Under the pieces are notes generated by a model. The model did no database searches. It had not been told where the DNA came from and saw nothing but the letters and a program-made list of their open reading frames with translations. A program made the translations under genes and the position numbers. Source: Mytilus galloprovincialis (Eukaryota; Mollusca; Bivalvia; Mytilida; Mytilidae). Taken from it: a DNA stretch of 64,000 nucleotides. Shown piece after piece: positions 1 through 11,339 of the stretch. The DNA lies in contig NC_134839.1 of assembly GCF_965363235.1 (NCBI RefSeq), forward strand, positions 56,697,560 to 56,761,559, given 5' to 3'. The first letter of the stretch is position 1, and each line of letters opens with the position of its first letter.

Positions 1-535
1 GTTGAAAAAGGCTTAACTCATCTGATGCATAAAAATACATGTTTATTTACATGTCTTCTTACATCTAACAACAAGCTTTTTGTGAAATGATATCTACACG
101 GGTTTTTGTTTTAGATTTGAACTTATTGTCGATCATTAACACATTTTCTTTATATATAGTATTCAATGTAATTATTTCATTCTATAACATTTCTATAACT
201 AAAATGGAAAATATCTAAACTGTTACACTTACTAATAAATCATAAATGAAGTATTTTTAATGTCACAATAGAAACCCTGTAACTGGACCTGTCAACGACG
301 CCTGTTAGAAAGAAATAGTTCAAATTAAGAAAAAATTACTATAAGCAATATGTTACCGAGCTATTTGAAGATTGTTGTTTACAAAAAGTAATAAACAACC
401 TGTAAATTCCAAAACACCTCATGCTGAGTCACTAAAGTCGAGCACACCCTCAAAGGTGTACTTGAATTGGTCAATTTTTTATATTTGTTTTAACCAATAT
501 CTAAATTTATAAACTTGTTTTAAGTAAATAAACTC

Positions 536-670
536 ATCATAGATACCAGGACTAAATTTTATATATACGCCAGACGCGCGTTTCGTCTACAAAAGACTCA
601 TCAGTGACGCTCGAATCCAAAAAAGTTAAAAAAGCCAAATAAAGTACGAAGTTGAAGAGCATAGAGATCC
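536..670 (-). repeat. Family A interspersed repeat fragment
   Basis: Carries the reverse complement of the family A end motif GACGAAACGCGCGTCTGGCG, as in 47522-48651. Further minus-oriented fragments are at about 21827-21925, 22560-22640, 41285-41366 and 43320-43400. One plus fragment is at 18455-18620. Confidence 0.8.
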
Positions 671-814
671 AAAACTCCTAAATCATTGCTAGCACTGCAT
701 GCAATAATCAAATTACTAAATATGAGAGTACAAGGGGAAAGGCTATGGATTTTCTATAAAATTTCCATATGTTTAGCATTGAATCAACACAAGGGTACAT
801 AATCCTTAAGATGA

Positions 815-1404
815 TTAAGGTTCATGTGGACCCTATGGCTAAAATGGCCGTATTTTCACCTCAAAATTTACTCTTAGTACAGGCAAACCTGTGCATCTTG
901 AAAAGTTTTAAGGCATAGCATGCCCTAGATAAATAGAATTCAAATGCATTGTATGATTTAGAAAATTCATAACTTAACTGGATTTTTCCGTACACTTTTT
1001 TTCGTCCCTGCAGAAGATGATAAAATTAATAAAACAGTTGAGTTTACCTTGATATGGTCCACTCAGGTACACAGTTTAAATAACCAATTATTGTCAGGTA
1101 TCTATTGTCCATCTCATGTCCGTGTCAAGCAATACAGCTCACTTCAATTATTACCTGTGGGAAAGTTCTCAAACCTGTTTCCCAACTTAGTTTATTTTGG
1201 CACCCTCTGGAGGAATGAAAAAAAGTGCACGGCAAAATCCTGGTAAGTTTTTATTTTAAAACATAAAACATATTTGAAATTTATTTATCTAGGGCATGCT
1301 ATGCCTAAATTTTTTTACAAATTCGCAGGTTTGTCTGTACTCTGTCTGTAAATTTTGAGGTGAAAATACGGCCATTTTAGCCATAGGGTCCACATGAACC
1401 TTAA
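815..1404. repeat. Long inverted repeat, about 128-bp arms
   Basis: Arm 815-942 is the near-exact reverse complement of 1275-1404. Both hold GGTTCATGTGGACCCTATGG and AGGCATAGCATGCCCTAGAT in the appropriate orientation. The spacer is about 330 bp. No target duplication was seen. A diverged single copy of the arm occurs near 23430-23540. Confidence 0.85.
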
Positions 1405-1574
1405 ATGAACAAACACTAGATGCAGATAAATTCAGTTGTGTTAACGCGACTATCTTATCCCGGATGTATATATGATCCTTATAGGTATATGTATGTTAAA
1501 TGAACTGCACCACTTAACACAACAATATAATTTATATATTTTTTTTATTTACTTTTAAGAATGATTATACTTAC

Positions 1575-1805
1575 CTTAAATGTGTTAATGCTAAATTACC
1601 AAATGTTAACGTAAAGTTTAAAGTTCTAAGTAAACATTATTGTTCAAGAGCATTTAAACATAAACATAAAATGCTACAGAATTTAAACAAGCATATGTCC
1701 ATCATATTAAAATTACATCTTATGAGTAAACAAGTTAAAAATGGAAGTATTGAAAATAAATAAAGCGTTAACTTTATTCTCACTAAGGTATATATAATAC
1801 ACTAT
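1575..1805 (-). promoter_or_regulatory. First-exon/promoter block without a receptor in the window
   Basis: Fourth copy of the receptor exon-1 block, with an intact donor (ACATTTAAG|GTAAGT, GT at 1574-1573) and a TATA-like TATTATATATACC upstream. The receptor coding exon lies 1.9-3.8 kb beyond the donor in the other copies. Here only 1.57 kb remains before the window edge and no receptor CDS is present in it. The coding exon is therefore probably off the left edge. Confidence 0.5.
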
Positions 1806-1809
1806 CTGT

Positions 1810-3595
1810 TGTGACAGGCGTATTACAAATGAGTGCAGCCATTGTCATGTAAAAAGTTAAAAAAAAACACGTTTCAAATTTCACGATTAAAATTAATGGA
1901 ACAACTTTTACAATATCAATGCCATCTACATCATGATATTTCAGGTTTGTGTAAACCATTTGACTAAAATGGCTGTGTGTACACCTCAAATTTTACTTTC
2001 AACCCAGATACAACTACCTCTAGCGCTGAAAAGACCTATCAGCGGAGATCAGAACTGACATACTTTGCTCAAATTAGCCCACAATGTTTATATAGTGCGA
2101 ATCTAGATAGGTCATGTAACATTCATATGCGAGAATTATTATTGTAAAATAAAGGACGATGTGAATAACTGTGTTTGTAAACGTTTTCGAAATACAAAAT
2201 AATTGATTTGAATGTACTATTTGACACAACTTCATTACAATGTGACTTTGCAATGTACAGGTATATGATTTAAGTCCAAAACAATATTATTAAATATTAA
2301 AGCAACAGAATCTGGAATAAAGTTATTGAAGGGCAATTCATTCGTTTTCTCGATTGTATTGTTTTTTATTTGGCATTTCGGCGCCTTGTATTGCTGACTA
2401 TGATGTATGCGTTTTACTTATTGTTTAAAACTGTACGGTGACTTTAATTTGTTAATTTCTTTGTCATTATGTCTCTGTTGCAGAGTTTCTCATTAACAAT
2501 CATACCACATGAGATTTTTATATTAACCACCGTACAGTCAGTTGATTGCGGACGTTGTGCATTTTTAAGCGATACAGGACAAGGTGAGAGAAGCCAATAT
2601 ATGATATCTAAAATATTTAATTATGTACGCAATATTTACACAAAAATATATCATACACATTGCATGAATATTAGATCATCAATATTGATTAACAAATTCG
2701 CATTTCAATTCGCACTGAACTTACTGAATGATAAAAACACGTGTGTTGCCAAAACTCGCTAAAATGCTTCACAATGGAAACACCATAAGCAAATTTAAGA
2801 TAACAACTGATATATATGCAGGTAAGTGGGAATATCTTCCTTCTGAATATATCCACAAACCTAGTTCATTGAAATTATCATAATTTTCTCCTATAAAATC
2901 ATCAGTTTGTGAAATTGGTAATATTGTACCGTTCGTTGCGCGTTTTTGTTACAGTACTGTACCATTCGTTGCTAAAAACATATCGAGAAGAACATAGATT
3001 ATCATTTTTGAAACACCCATTTTATATTTTGTGTAACGACATAACTATTTGTCATTTCTAACAATTTGCATGGATAATTAAAGCACCTACATTTTTTTTA
3101 AATCAAGCGGAGGGCGATCATCGGAAAAACATGATTGCAACCCAGTTTCTGAGATATTTTGAAAATATAACTAAAATTTAGAATTTTTATGTAAAGATAG
3201 AGGTCACACAAAGGTTATGATGATAAGCGACACATCGTCCTGAGTTTGACATTTCTCTTCAAAAGTTGTAGTTCTTGATAAAACAAAAAATAACATAACA
3301 AAAATACCAACACCAAGTAAAATAAAGCTTTGAAAAGTTTTCAAGTAGTATCATTATGTTATACCCAGTGGCGGGCTTAAGCTGGCCCCTATAAAATGTG
3401 TACTAGTTCAGTTATAATAAACGTCGTACCAAATTCCGAAAAATACAAATTAACCAAAATTTAAAAAACAAAACATAAAAGAATTAAAAACCAATTGTTC
3501 AGAGAACAATTGAAGGTTTTCCACTAGTAAAGATCTATTTTGATATTGAAATATAAAAAATCAGTTTAAAATGTTAGTTCCTATGGCTTTATGAT
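1810..3595. other. AT-rich, no gene seen
   Basis: Upstream of the orphan receptor promoter. A weak family B trace lies at about 2390-2430. The longest ORF (97 codons, 2469) has no protein-like features. A family E trace follows at 3365-3480. Confidence 0.6.
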
Positions 3596-3599
3596 GTAT

Positions 3600-4165
3600 T
3601 AATATCAATTTAAAGCAAAGGTCAAAATCTAGAACGTCCTATTAACCTATGACCTTGACCTCAATTTCAAGGTCACAAACCAAGGATCTTAAATCAAAAG
3701 ACCGTAGGTCTTTAATATGTTTGGTTAAAGAGTATTATCACTTTACGGGTAAACCTAAATATAAGATGGGCAAAAACTCCCATTTATTGTCTGCGCACCC
3801 TTTCACCCAAAATATACAAGTAAGGACATGTCGCAACTAACAATTTATAAAAAAATATTTGTCGATATGTCATATGGTATTTGAAAATCAGTGAAAATAA
3901 GCAAAAATCAAAAATTTAGAACATGACCTTGACCTTTGACCTTGACCTCATTTTCATTTTTTTGGACCAAGGACCTCAAATCTAAAGACCCTAGGTCTAT
4001 ATCACTTATGGTTTACCAGTTAGAAATGCATAATACTTATATCATTTACATAAGGGGAAATAACTCTCATATGGAGTCTCTGGAAAGCTTCGGTCCAAAT
4101 GAATTGCCTAATCCTGAAGACGTAACGAGCAATTTGGTAAAATAAATTTGTCGTAATCTTTTACG
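3600..4165 (+). repeat. Two tandem degenerate units with TGACCTTGACCTCA
   Basis: Two related units whose GACCTTGACCTCA cores start at 3651 and 3938 (about 287 bp apart). Each is followed by ACCAAGGA and AAAGACC-TAGGTCT motifs. The ORFs inside are repeat-derived. Confidence 0.75.
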
Positions 4166-4383
4166 GTTGCGAAGGAGTAGTGGCCACAAGAAAAACAGTG
4201 TTTGGGGAGATAACTCTTACAACGTAAAGTATTTTGTTACGCAGTTGTACATTTTTAAAGCGTATAAACTACACGACATCATATTCCAAATATCTAAGCG
4301 ACATCTTTTGAAACATCAATACTACGCAAGAAAAAAATTTAGTCGGAAGAAAAAAAAAAAAATAATAATCAGAACAAATTCAA

Positions 4384-4415
4384 TAGGTCTTTCCACGGAA
4401 AAGTGGAAAGACCTA
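4384..4415. repeat. Perfect 13-bp hairpin
   Basis: Arms TAGGTCTTTCCAC and GTGGAAAGACCTA are separated by GGAAAA. It follows an A-rich run. Either a hairpin of a repeat end or a chance palindrome. Confidence 0.8.
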
Positions 4416-4429
4416 ATAATAAATGATTC

Positions 4430-4700
4430 AGAATCCGCACTGACCTTAATTCCATAATGTAACGAGTGAAGTCTGATGATACAATTAAAATGAAGCTTAG
4501 AAACTGAGTGTTATGCTCAACAATAATTCAATAGGCAACTTCTTATTCTTTCAACAGAGAAGTAAAACATGTTCAAGAATAATTCTAGAACATTCGTGAG
4601 TGTTAAAAATACAACAATGAACCGACGAAAAACAACTGCAAAAGTTACAGTTTTGTCAATAACTAAAAAGTAAATAGTATGTGTAAATTGTTAACATATG
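4430..4700. repeat. Segmental duplicate of 12835-13140
   Basis: Diverged but colinear with 12835-13140. Shared stretches include TACAATTAA/TATTAAGATG and GCAAAAGTTACAG/GCAAAAATTACAG with TTTGTCA following. It belongs to a larger duplication covering about 1.5-4.7 and 10.3-13.1 kb. Confidence 0.6.
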
Positions 4701-5035
4701 TTGGTTTTAGTATATATTTGAAACATTAGATATTACAAAGGAATATAACTTTAAAAGTACATTAGTGTTTTAAAAATGTATTCAACACTTAAGGTCTGTT
4801 CTATGTTCCTTTGGAATTTCAACCAAAGATGAGTTAAATTCAAATTTCATAAGTGGCCTTTAAAAAACATTGCTGGGTCTTCTAAGTACTCCACGAAACT
4901 TCTTTCTAATTAAAAACATCTATTTTATCAGCAATCAAAGCCGGGCGTCAAAGTTATGGTGAAACTGTCTGTTTTAGAGTGGCATGAATCAGATGTGGAT
5001 ACTTAAACATTCGAAAGATATTTTAGAAAACAAAA

Positions 5036-5452
5036 CAAAACCAGGTTCAACCCTCCATTTTTTCCTTTAAAAATGTCCTGTACCAAGTCAGGAATATGGC
5101 CATTGTTATATTATAGTTCGTTTCTGTGTGTGTTACAATTTAACGTTGCGTCGTTTGTTTTCTCTTATTTTTGAGTGTAAATTGACATTGCGATAAGACG
5201 TGTCACGGTACTTGTCTATCCCAAATTCATGTATTTGGTTTTGATGTTATATTTGTTATTCTCGTGGGATTTTGTCTGATGCTTGGTCCGTTTCTGTGTG
5301 TGTTAGTTACATTGTAGTGTTGTGTCGTTGTTCTCCTCTTATATTTATGCGTTTCCGTCAGTTTTAGTTTGTTACCCCGATTTTGTTTTTTGTCCATGGA
5401 TTTATGAGTTTGAACAGCGGTATACTACTGTTGCCTTTATTTAGAGTATATA
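5036..5452 (+). repeat. Family F repeat, about 410 bp (copy 1)
   Basis: Nearly identical to 18766-19172 over its length. It starts ACCAGGTTCAACCC and ends near GTTGCCTTTATTTAG. Function unknown; it lies immediately 5' of reverse-transcriptase element sequence here and 5' of its tail in the second copy. Confidence 0.85.
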
Positions 5453-5521
5453 CAATCTAAAACTCTTTCATTTTGCAATAGAAAACTGTATTAAAATATT
5501 TTACTTTCCTATACTTTACAC

Positions 5522-6620
5522 AGGTATTCCCCATTCCAAACTAAAAGACAAATTAAAGAGTTGGTATTACTTTGTTATATAAAAGAATGGCCATCGTGGA
5601 TACAGGTATCTTGTGTTAGGGAGTGATACATCCTACTTTGTAAAGGATCACTCTGATTCAAACAAAATATTCGACATTAGCAAGATACTTGATTTCTTGA
5701 TTGACAATATATTTGTTATGTTATGTTTGGTTTTAAACAGACTGTCGACACTCCAGTTGGAAGCAGTTGTGCCGTCTCCTTGCCGACCTCTTTCTTTATT
5801 ATTATGAGTCTGAATTCATACAAGAACTTCGTATGAAGAAAGATAAGAAGTTAGCAATATCCTTTCACTTTACTTTCCGCTATATAGATGATGTTCTAAA
5901 TAATTCAAAATTTGGTGACTATGCTGAACGCATTAATCCCATCAAACTAGAGATAAAGGATACAACAGATACAGTTAAGTATCTCTCATATCGTGACTTA
6001 CATCTATAAATTGACAATGATGGTCGGTTGAAAACTTTACGACAAAAGAGATGATTGCAGCTTCCAAATTGTGAACATTCCATTTCTATTTAGCAACATT
6101 CCATCAGCGCCTCCACACGGTGTAGATATATACAAATTGATATTCCGGGCTAGTGTTTCCTGTTATGATTTCCTTTATAGATGATTGCTGCTCACAAGGA
6201 AGCTTTGAAACCAAGAGATCCAAATGGTGAAGTTGAAATTATCCCATTGTAAAAAATTTACGGACGCCATCACAAGGTGGTTGACCGTTATGGAATAACC
6301 GTTTCACAGATGAAATCGGATATGTTCCTTACGCCGTAACTACAATCCCCTTCCCCTTTCAAGAATGTGACCTTCCGAATTAGACTATTAATTTGGTTTG
6401 TAATAACATGAGCAACACGACGGTGCCACATGTGGAACAGGATCTGCTTTCTCTTCCGGAGCATCTGAGACCACCCCCAGTTTTTTGGTGGGTTTCCTGT
6501 TGCTTAGTCTTTAGTTTGCTCTGTTTTTTCTTACATACTATTATTTGTCTGTTTGTCTATTTCATTTTAAGCCATGGTGTTATCTTTCGCCCCTCTTTTT
6601 TTAGAGCATTTGAGTTTTAA
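5522..6620 (+). mobile_element. Reverse-transcriptase retroelement remnant, longest copy
   Basis: Translated fragments carry reverse-transcriptase features: LADLFLYYYESEFIQEL (5770s onward) and the catalytic-type box FRYIDDVL at about 5874-5897. EIKDTTDT and downstream conserved segments follow. Frames shift between about 5730 and 5770 and again after 6009, so it is dead. A non-coding tail from about 6375 to 6620 is shared with all other copies. The closest type I can suggest is a Penelope-like or other non-LTR element; class uncertain. Confidence 0.8.
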
Positions 6621-7280
6621 ACGAAAATTTTATATTTTGATGGAAATTTGACTACATGGATGAACTCAATCACGAAAACCACGAAAATTACTACTCAACA
6701 AACAAAAGTACTCTCACGGTATTTCTTTTTAGATAAATCATAAATACCAAAATCTACTCAATTTTAATAATTTCTAAGGTTAATGATCAAATGAAATATT
6801 TATCAACCAATAAGCAATCTGAGTTAAAAAAAAAAAAGGGGGGGGGGGGCTAACACCACATTAAGGTTATATATGTCGAATGTATAAATATAGATGTGAA
6901 CCGTTTGGGAATAATTCGAATTTCGAACTACTTGAGAAAAAAAACCAGACAAAATATGATTTTTTTAATGATGAAATTCCGTTTATTTATTGTCAAAACG
7001 TAAAACAGGCAGTCGTTTAAGTTGAAATGGGTTAAGCTAGAGTATTTATACGAGTTATTGATTTGAAAACGATTAACAACTTGTAACCAACATCGCTCGC
7101 AACAGACGACTTAACTATTTGATATCACTAATATCACTGTCCTTTAAAGATGTTCATTGTGTTGAAAACAATTAACACAGAACAAAGGAGTTTTATATAT
7201 ATCATTAAGTCCATCGAGTCTAGTCCACGTCTTTTTGCCAGCTATGCTTGAATCAAAATCATATAACAAACGACATCTCA
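6621..7280. other. Receptor 1 3' region, no other gene
   Basis: AT-rich. It holds an A12G11-type run at about 6827-6850 and the receptor 1 poly(A) signal at 6982. Confidence 0.6.
6982..6991 (-). terminator. Poly(A) signal candidate, receptor 1
   Basis: Two overlapping AATAAA hexamers on the minus strand lie about 290 nt after the stop codon. Receptors 2 and 3 also have an AATAAA within about 120 nt of their stops. Confidence 0.45.
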
Positions 7281-8489
7281 TTAATCCAATCCGGGAAGTC
7301 CAACTGTGACATCTATGATATACAAAGCATTGACAACTAAAATTACCACAATAATAAAGATACCGCATACAATGTCAATCTCCTTTCCGACATCGGTCCA
7401 TTTAATTTTCTCTTTGTTTCCTTTTCCATAACACTTTTCTTTTTTTCTCATACAACAACACACTTGACAGCGGAGTATTCGTGAAACAATTACAAATCCC
7501 CGCATAAATGTAGACATTGGGTAATTATCATCTCGATGATAATATCGTAAGCTCAAGATAACCATTAGTACAATAACAGCACTAATGACAACATCGGAAA
7601 ATAAAAGAAGCGATATTGAAGATATTCGTGGACTTGAAGTTGCTGGAAGATTGTCAGATGAAATAGTCAAGAAGACTGCGATTGCCAAGAGAACAGTTAC
7701 AGCATATCCAACTCTTTCTCCGCTTTCTGGTGGAAGTAAAAACACAAAAATGTTTAGAATAATCATCACACAAATGGGGAGAATAAGATTCAGAACAAAA
7801 AACATGGGATTGCGTTTCAGTGTCATTGAAAATTCTAGGAGTTGAAGTTCCTTATCTTTTGCAACACTTGATTCAATAAATTGCCAGGTTTGTTGTGGAT
7901 TGAACCAAAACTGTACAACAGAATCGTAAATCGGTATCACATCGATTTCCTCACTGGTATATCCCCATGGTAAAATCTGAAGTTTACAGATCTGTGTATC
8001 GAATGGATACCTCGAAACATCTGCATTACAGACAACTTCATAGTTATCTCCAGGGGTCCACGTGACAAGACCATTACTTTGTACTCTCATAACAGTATCG
8101 TCTTTATGAATAAATTTTACACCGTCATATGAATTTCCAATAATAAAAGATGGTTTCCAAATTATATGTTCTTCGAGAGTAACTATGTCAATTTCGTTTT
8201 CTGTGCTATTCCAAGACATAGTTTGATCAACCCAGCTTATGCTAAAGTATCCAGTTAAACTTAGTTTTCCTTCAACTTCATTGAATTCTTGGATATATAT
8301 TAAATGAAAAAACATATATATATTCACTTTCGATTTATGGTCAAGGACTGGTCGCAAATTTATATTTTTTCCACCGGTAATATTTTTGAAGAACGCGTCA
8401 AAATTCGTGTATGATACCGAGTAACTTTCTCTTAAAAACGATACTATCAGTATCATAATTGCTACATATCCACTATTTTTCATCTTCAT
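7281..8489 (-). CDS. nAChR-class Cys-loop ion channel subunit, non-alpha type (receptor 1)
   Basis: A 402-residue pentameric ligand-gated channel subunit of the plasma membrane. A signal peptide spans about residues 1-24. The extracellular domain has glycosylation motifs at N36 and N94, WKPS at 111-114 and a Cys-loop C154-C168 with exactly 13 residues between. Trp175 follows in the loop-B position. M1 is about 229-253 and M2 about 258-279, starting GERVGYAVTVLL. Glu at -1', Gly at 2', Leu at 9' and Asp at 20' predict a cation-selective pore. M3 is about 290-314, the M3-M4 loop is short and M4 is about 370-395. The vicinal Cys pair of alpha subunits is absent, so a classical acetylcholine site is unlikely. 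The ATG is fixed by an in-frame TGA two codons upstream. No intron interrupts the CDS. Family assignment is firm; ligand and partners are unknown. Paralogues lie at 19543-20751 and 39377-40567. Confidence 0.95.
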   Translation of the reverse strand: MKMKNSGYVAIMILIVSFLRESYSVSYTNFDAFFKNITGGKNINLRPVLDHKSKVNIYMFFHLIYIQEFNEVEGKLSLTGYFSISWVDQTMSWNSTENEIDIVTLEEHIIWKPSFIIGNSYDGVKFIHKDDTVMRVQSNGLVTWTPGDNYEVVCNADVSRYPFDTQICKLQILPWGYTSEEIDVIPIYDSVVQFWFNPQQTWQFIESSVAKDKELQLLEFSMTLKRNPMFFVLNLILPICVMIILNIFVFLLPPESGERVGYAVTVLLAIAVFLTISSDNLPATSSPRISSISLLLFSDVVISAVIVLMVILSLRYYHRDDNYPMSTFMRGFVIVSRILRCQVCCCMRKKEKCYGKGNKEKIKWTDVGKEIDIVCGIFIIVVILVVNALYIIDVTVGLPGLD

Positions 8490-8518
8490 TTTTCAAACTT
8501 CGGCTTGGAGTTAATCTG
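8490..8518 (-). promoter_or_regulatory. 3' splice site and 5' leader of receptor 1
   Basis: Reading the minus strand, a pyrimidine-rich run ends in TTATTTACAG. Exactly 26 nt of leader then precede the ATG. The leader begins ATTAACTCC and contains an in-frame stop, so it is untranslated. The same acceptor and the same 26-nt distance occur in front of the other two receptors. Paired with the donor at 10381, it defines an intron of 8516-10381. Confidence 0.75.
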
Positions 8519-9174
8519 TAAATAAGAGAACATTTAGTTTTGATAAATTTCTCAGTTTAGCATGCATAATGTGTTTGTTTATTTTTGTTGAAACAAGCAC
8601 AGCACAAAAATAATGAGTGAAAAGCTGGTTTTTTTCATTTGAAATCATACCACATTTACTTTTTATTTCATGTCTTTATTATAGATAATTTTGTCAACGT
8701 AAACTATTTTTGTTGTATCTTTGGCTTGTTTATTATGAATGTTATTCATGAAAATTTAAGTTTCGGTTTTATTACGAGATCTGCATTTTATATCAACATC
8801 TGGATTCCACATTTGAACGGAAAACAGTTACTATTTTTTTTACTTTGAACAGGTACATGGAGCATATACACATTTATTATCAGTAAATTTGCACAATGGA
8901 ACCTTGACTCTGTAATATTTCCAAATCATGTTGTCAATTTACCAAGAAATGAATTAAATAAACCTTTAGCATACTCCAAAATAGCCATGATCTATTAAAT
9001 AATGGACATGGCGTTAGTAAATTATATTAGAAACCATAAGCTGATTATCTAGTCTTAGATGCATGATATTTTTTTTTTTTTTTTTGTAAGTGACTTTGAA
9101 CTATCTGTCTGTAACTGCGAGTACTCTTAGATCTGTACCTAGTGTTTTTTGTTGTTGAGAAGTTTAGCTAGCTA

Positions 9175-9345
9175 TAAAACCAGGTTCTTTTCACCATTTT
9201 CTACACAATAAAATGCATGAATCAAGTCAGGAATATGAGAGTTGTGATCCATTCGTTTGGTGTGTTTGAGCATTCGATTTTGCCATTTGATTAGGGACTT
9301 TCCGTTTTGAATTTCTCTTGGAGTTCAGTAATTCTGTTATTTAAT
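9175..9345 (+). repeat. Family F-related repeat fragment in receptor 1 intron
   Basis: Starts AAAACCAGGTTC and contains TCAAGTCAGGAATATGA and CTTGGAGTTCAGTA. The reverse complement of the same family is at 21236-21400. Confidence 0.65.
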
Positions 9346-10381
9346 TTTTTTCGTAGATAACATTTTCCAAGGCCTAATTTATGTCACTATCCAATGTCCA
9401 TTCATTTTCTAACTAGTGGCGTTCCACATTTCCATCCCATAAACTTAGTTCACACCGCTGGACCTTCATTCTAATAGTATAAATATTTAGAATGAGTTTT
9501 TTATCTGAAAATGCATAAAATGTTTATCACTGGACGTAAAGATGTACGAAGACAAAGTCTTTTTTTCAAAATCTGAAAACGCGCAGTATATTTTTTTCCT
9601 TTTATAAATAATACTAGAAACAATACATACAGAGGTCGTTGCTGCTCGAGTGTCCGATTTTTTATTCGACTAGGTTCTCATGTACAATTTCAAAATTGCC
9701 GGAAAATGTACTGAAGCAATTTCCAGACTATAATTTTAAGAGTAGAAAAGTGTTACTACAAGGTAACTAGTGAAACCCTGTAACTGAAGCCTATTAAAAA
9801 AGAAATGTCAGAAATAAAACCAAGCTTTTCTATTCATTATGAAAACAAATGTCACTATAGTGTAACCATCATAACAATGACACTGGAATTGTGAATAAAG
9901 CTTTTTTTTAAAGAAAGTAAAACAACATGTCATCAATATAAAAAGAAAATTGTAACCAATGTAACAACATGAAACCAATCAATTTGCAACTTCTGTTAAT
10001 TTTAAGTGAAACCTTGAAAAAATAATTGTAATAGAAGTCTGCAGATACTATAGTAATTTCTACTGACATGACATGACGTAGACATTTAAAATGGAAAACG
10101 CATTTAATGCTCAAAGTTTGTTTTTAACTTTACTTGATTTTGCAATACCTATTTTTCGCTCTGAATTAAGATGATAAAATAAACAAACACATGTGTTGCA
10201 AATTCCAGATGCCGATGTTGGTATATAATGCACTCAGAGTAAATTTAGTGTAGCGACCATTTTTTACTGGATGTCCAAATACATTTTCAGGGTATATGTA
10301 CACATTACTACATGTACTACACCACTCAAAACATCACTGTCATTAACGTTATTTTTTTACTTTACGAATGATAAGACTTAC

Positions 10382-10612
10382 CTTTAATGTATTATTGCAA
10401 AATTACCAATGTAAAAGCTATGTTGAATGTTCTAAGTAAACTTCATTGGACATAAGCTTTTAAATATTTACGTAAAATACTACCCTATTTCAACAATCAT
10501 ATGTCCACTATTTAAAATCCCATCCGATTAGTAAACAAGGCTTTGAAAGGAAGTATTGTAATGAATAAAACTTCAACATTGTTGTCACAAAGGTATTATA
10601 CACTATATATAA
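10382..10612 (-). promoter_or_regulatory. Non-coding exon 1 and promoter block of receptor 1
   Basis: On the minus strand this block ends ATTAAAG|GTAAGT, a consensus 5' splice donor with its GT at 10381-10380. A TATA-like TTATATATAG lies at 10603-10612, about 190-220 nt upstream of the donor. The block shares long colinear similarity with four others, at about 1575, 23739, 26713 and 44350. A short upstream ORF (ATG at 10523, three codons) is present. TSS and exon extent are inferred; the donor is directly visible. Confidence 0.65.
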
Positions 10613-11339
10613 TGACAAGCGTCTTACAAAGGAAAGCATGGTCATTTAAAAAGTAAATAAACGATTTGTGATATAAAAGATCATAGTCAAGGCCTCGACA
10701 TCGTCTCAATGTAAACAAGCGGGATACGTTAAAAATTCAGATTTCTAGAAAACAAAAAACATTACCAAAATCTAATGTTATCTTTTGATTTGTTTGGTGC
10801 GATGGATTTACATTGTTGTTAATAAGATAATTGGACATGCGTTAACTGACAATATATAGTTGATGAATTACTTATTGATTATTTACAATTTAAAAATCGA
10901 AACTAATTGTACTTAATCAAACCCGGTAATTTCTCATTTAAATAGCTTTACATATTATATTTCAGGGCCTTTTATAGTTGGCAATGAGGTATGCATTTCT
11001 GTGTCATTTTGTGTCCATTGTAGAATAGTTTCGTTTGCAATCATAGCACACCTTTTTATTCTTTAAAATTAAGCACCGACTAAATGATAGAGTTATTACA
11101 TATTGACCGGCTTTGAAACAAAGAGCACAAGGATTTGCTATTAACGAAACTAAACAAAACTCTATAAACTTTAAGACAACGAAACATGAGGAAATTAGGA
11201 TTTTTTAAGCATAAATAAATGAAATATAATAAAAGGTTTCATATTCGTTTTTAGCATTTTAAAAAGACGTATTGATAAATTACTTATACACATCGTAAAA
11301 CTAAAATTCTGTGTAACACAATGTTGAATTAACTAGAAA

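Noticed and set aside
7585..7845. Plus-strand ORF of 86 codons, with homologues at 19820-20107 and 39651-39923
   Set aside because: Exact antisense of the conserved M1-M3 region of the receptors. Its conservation is explained by the coding strand.
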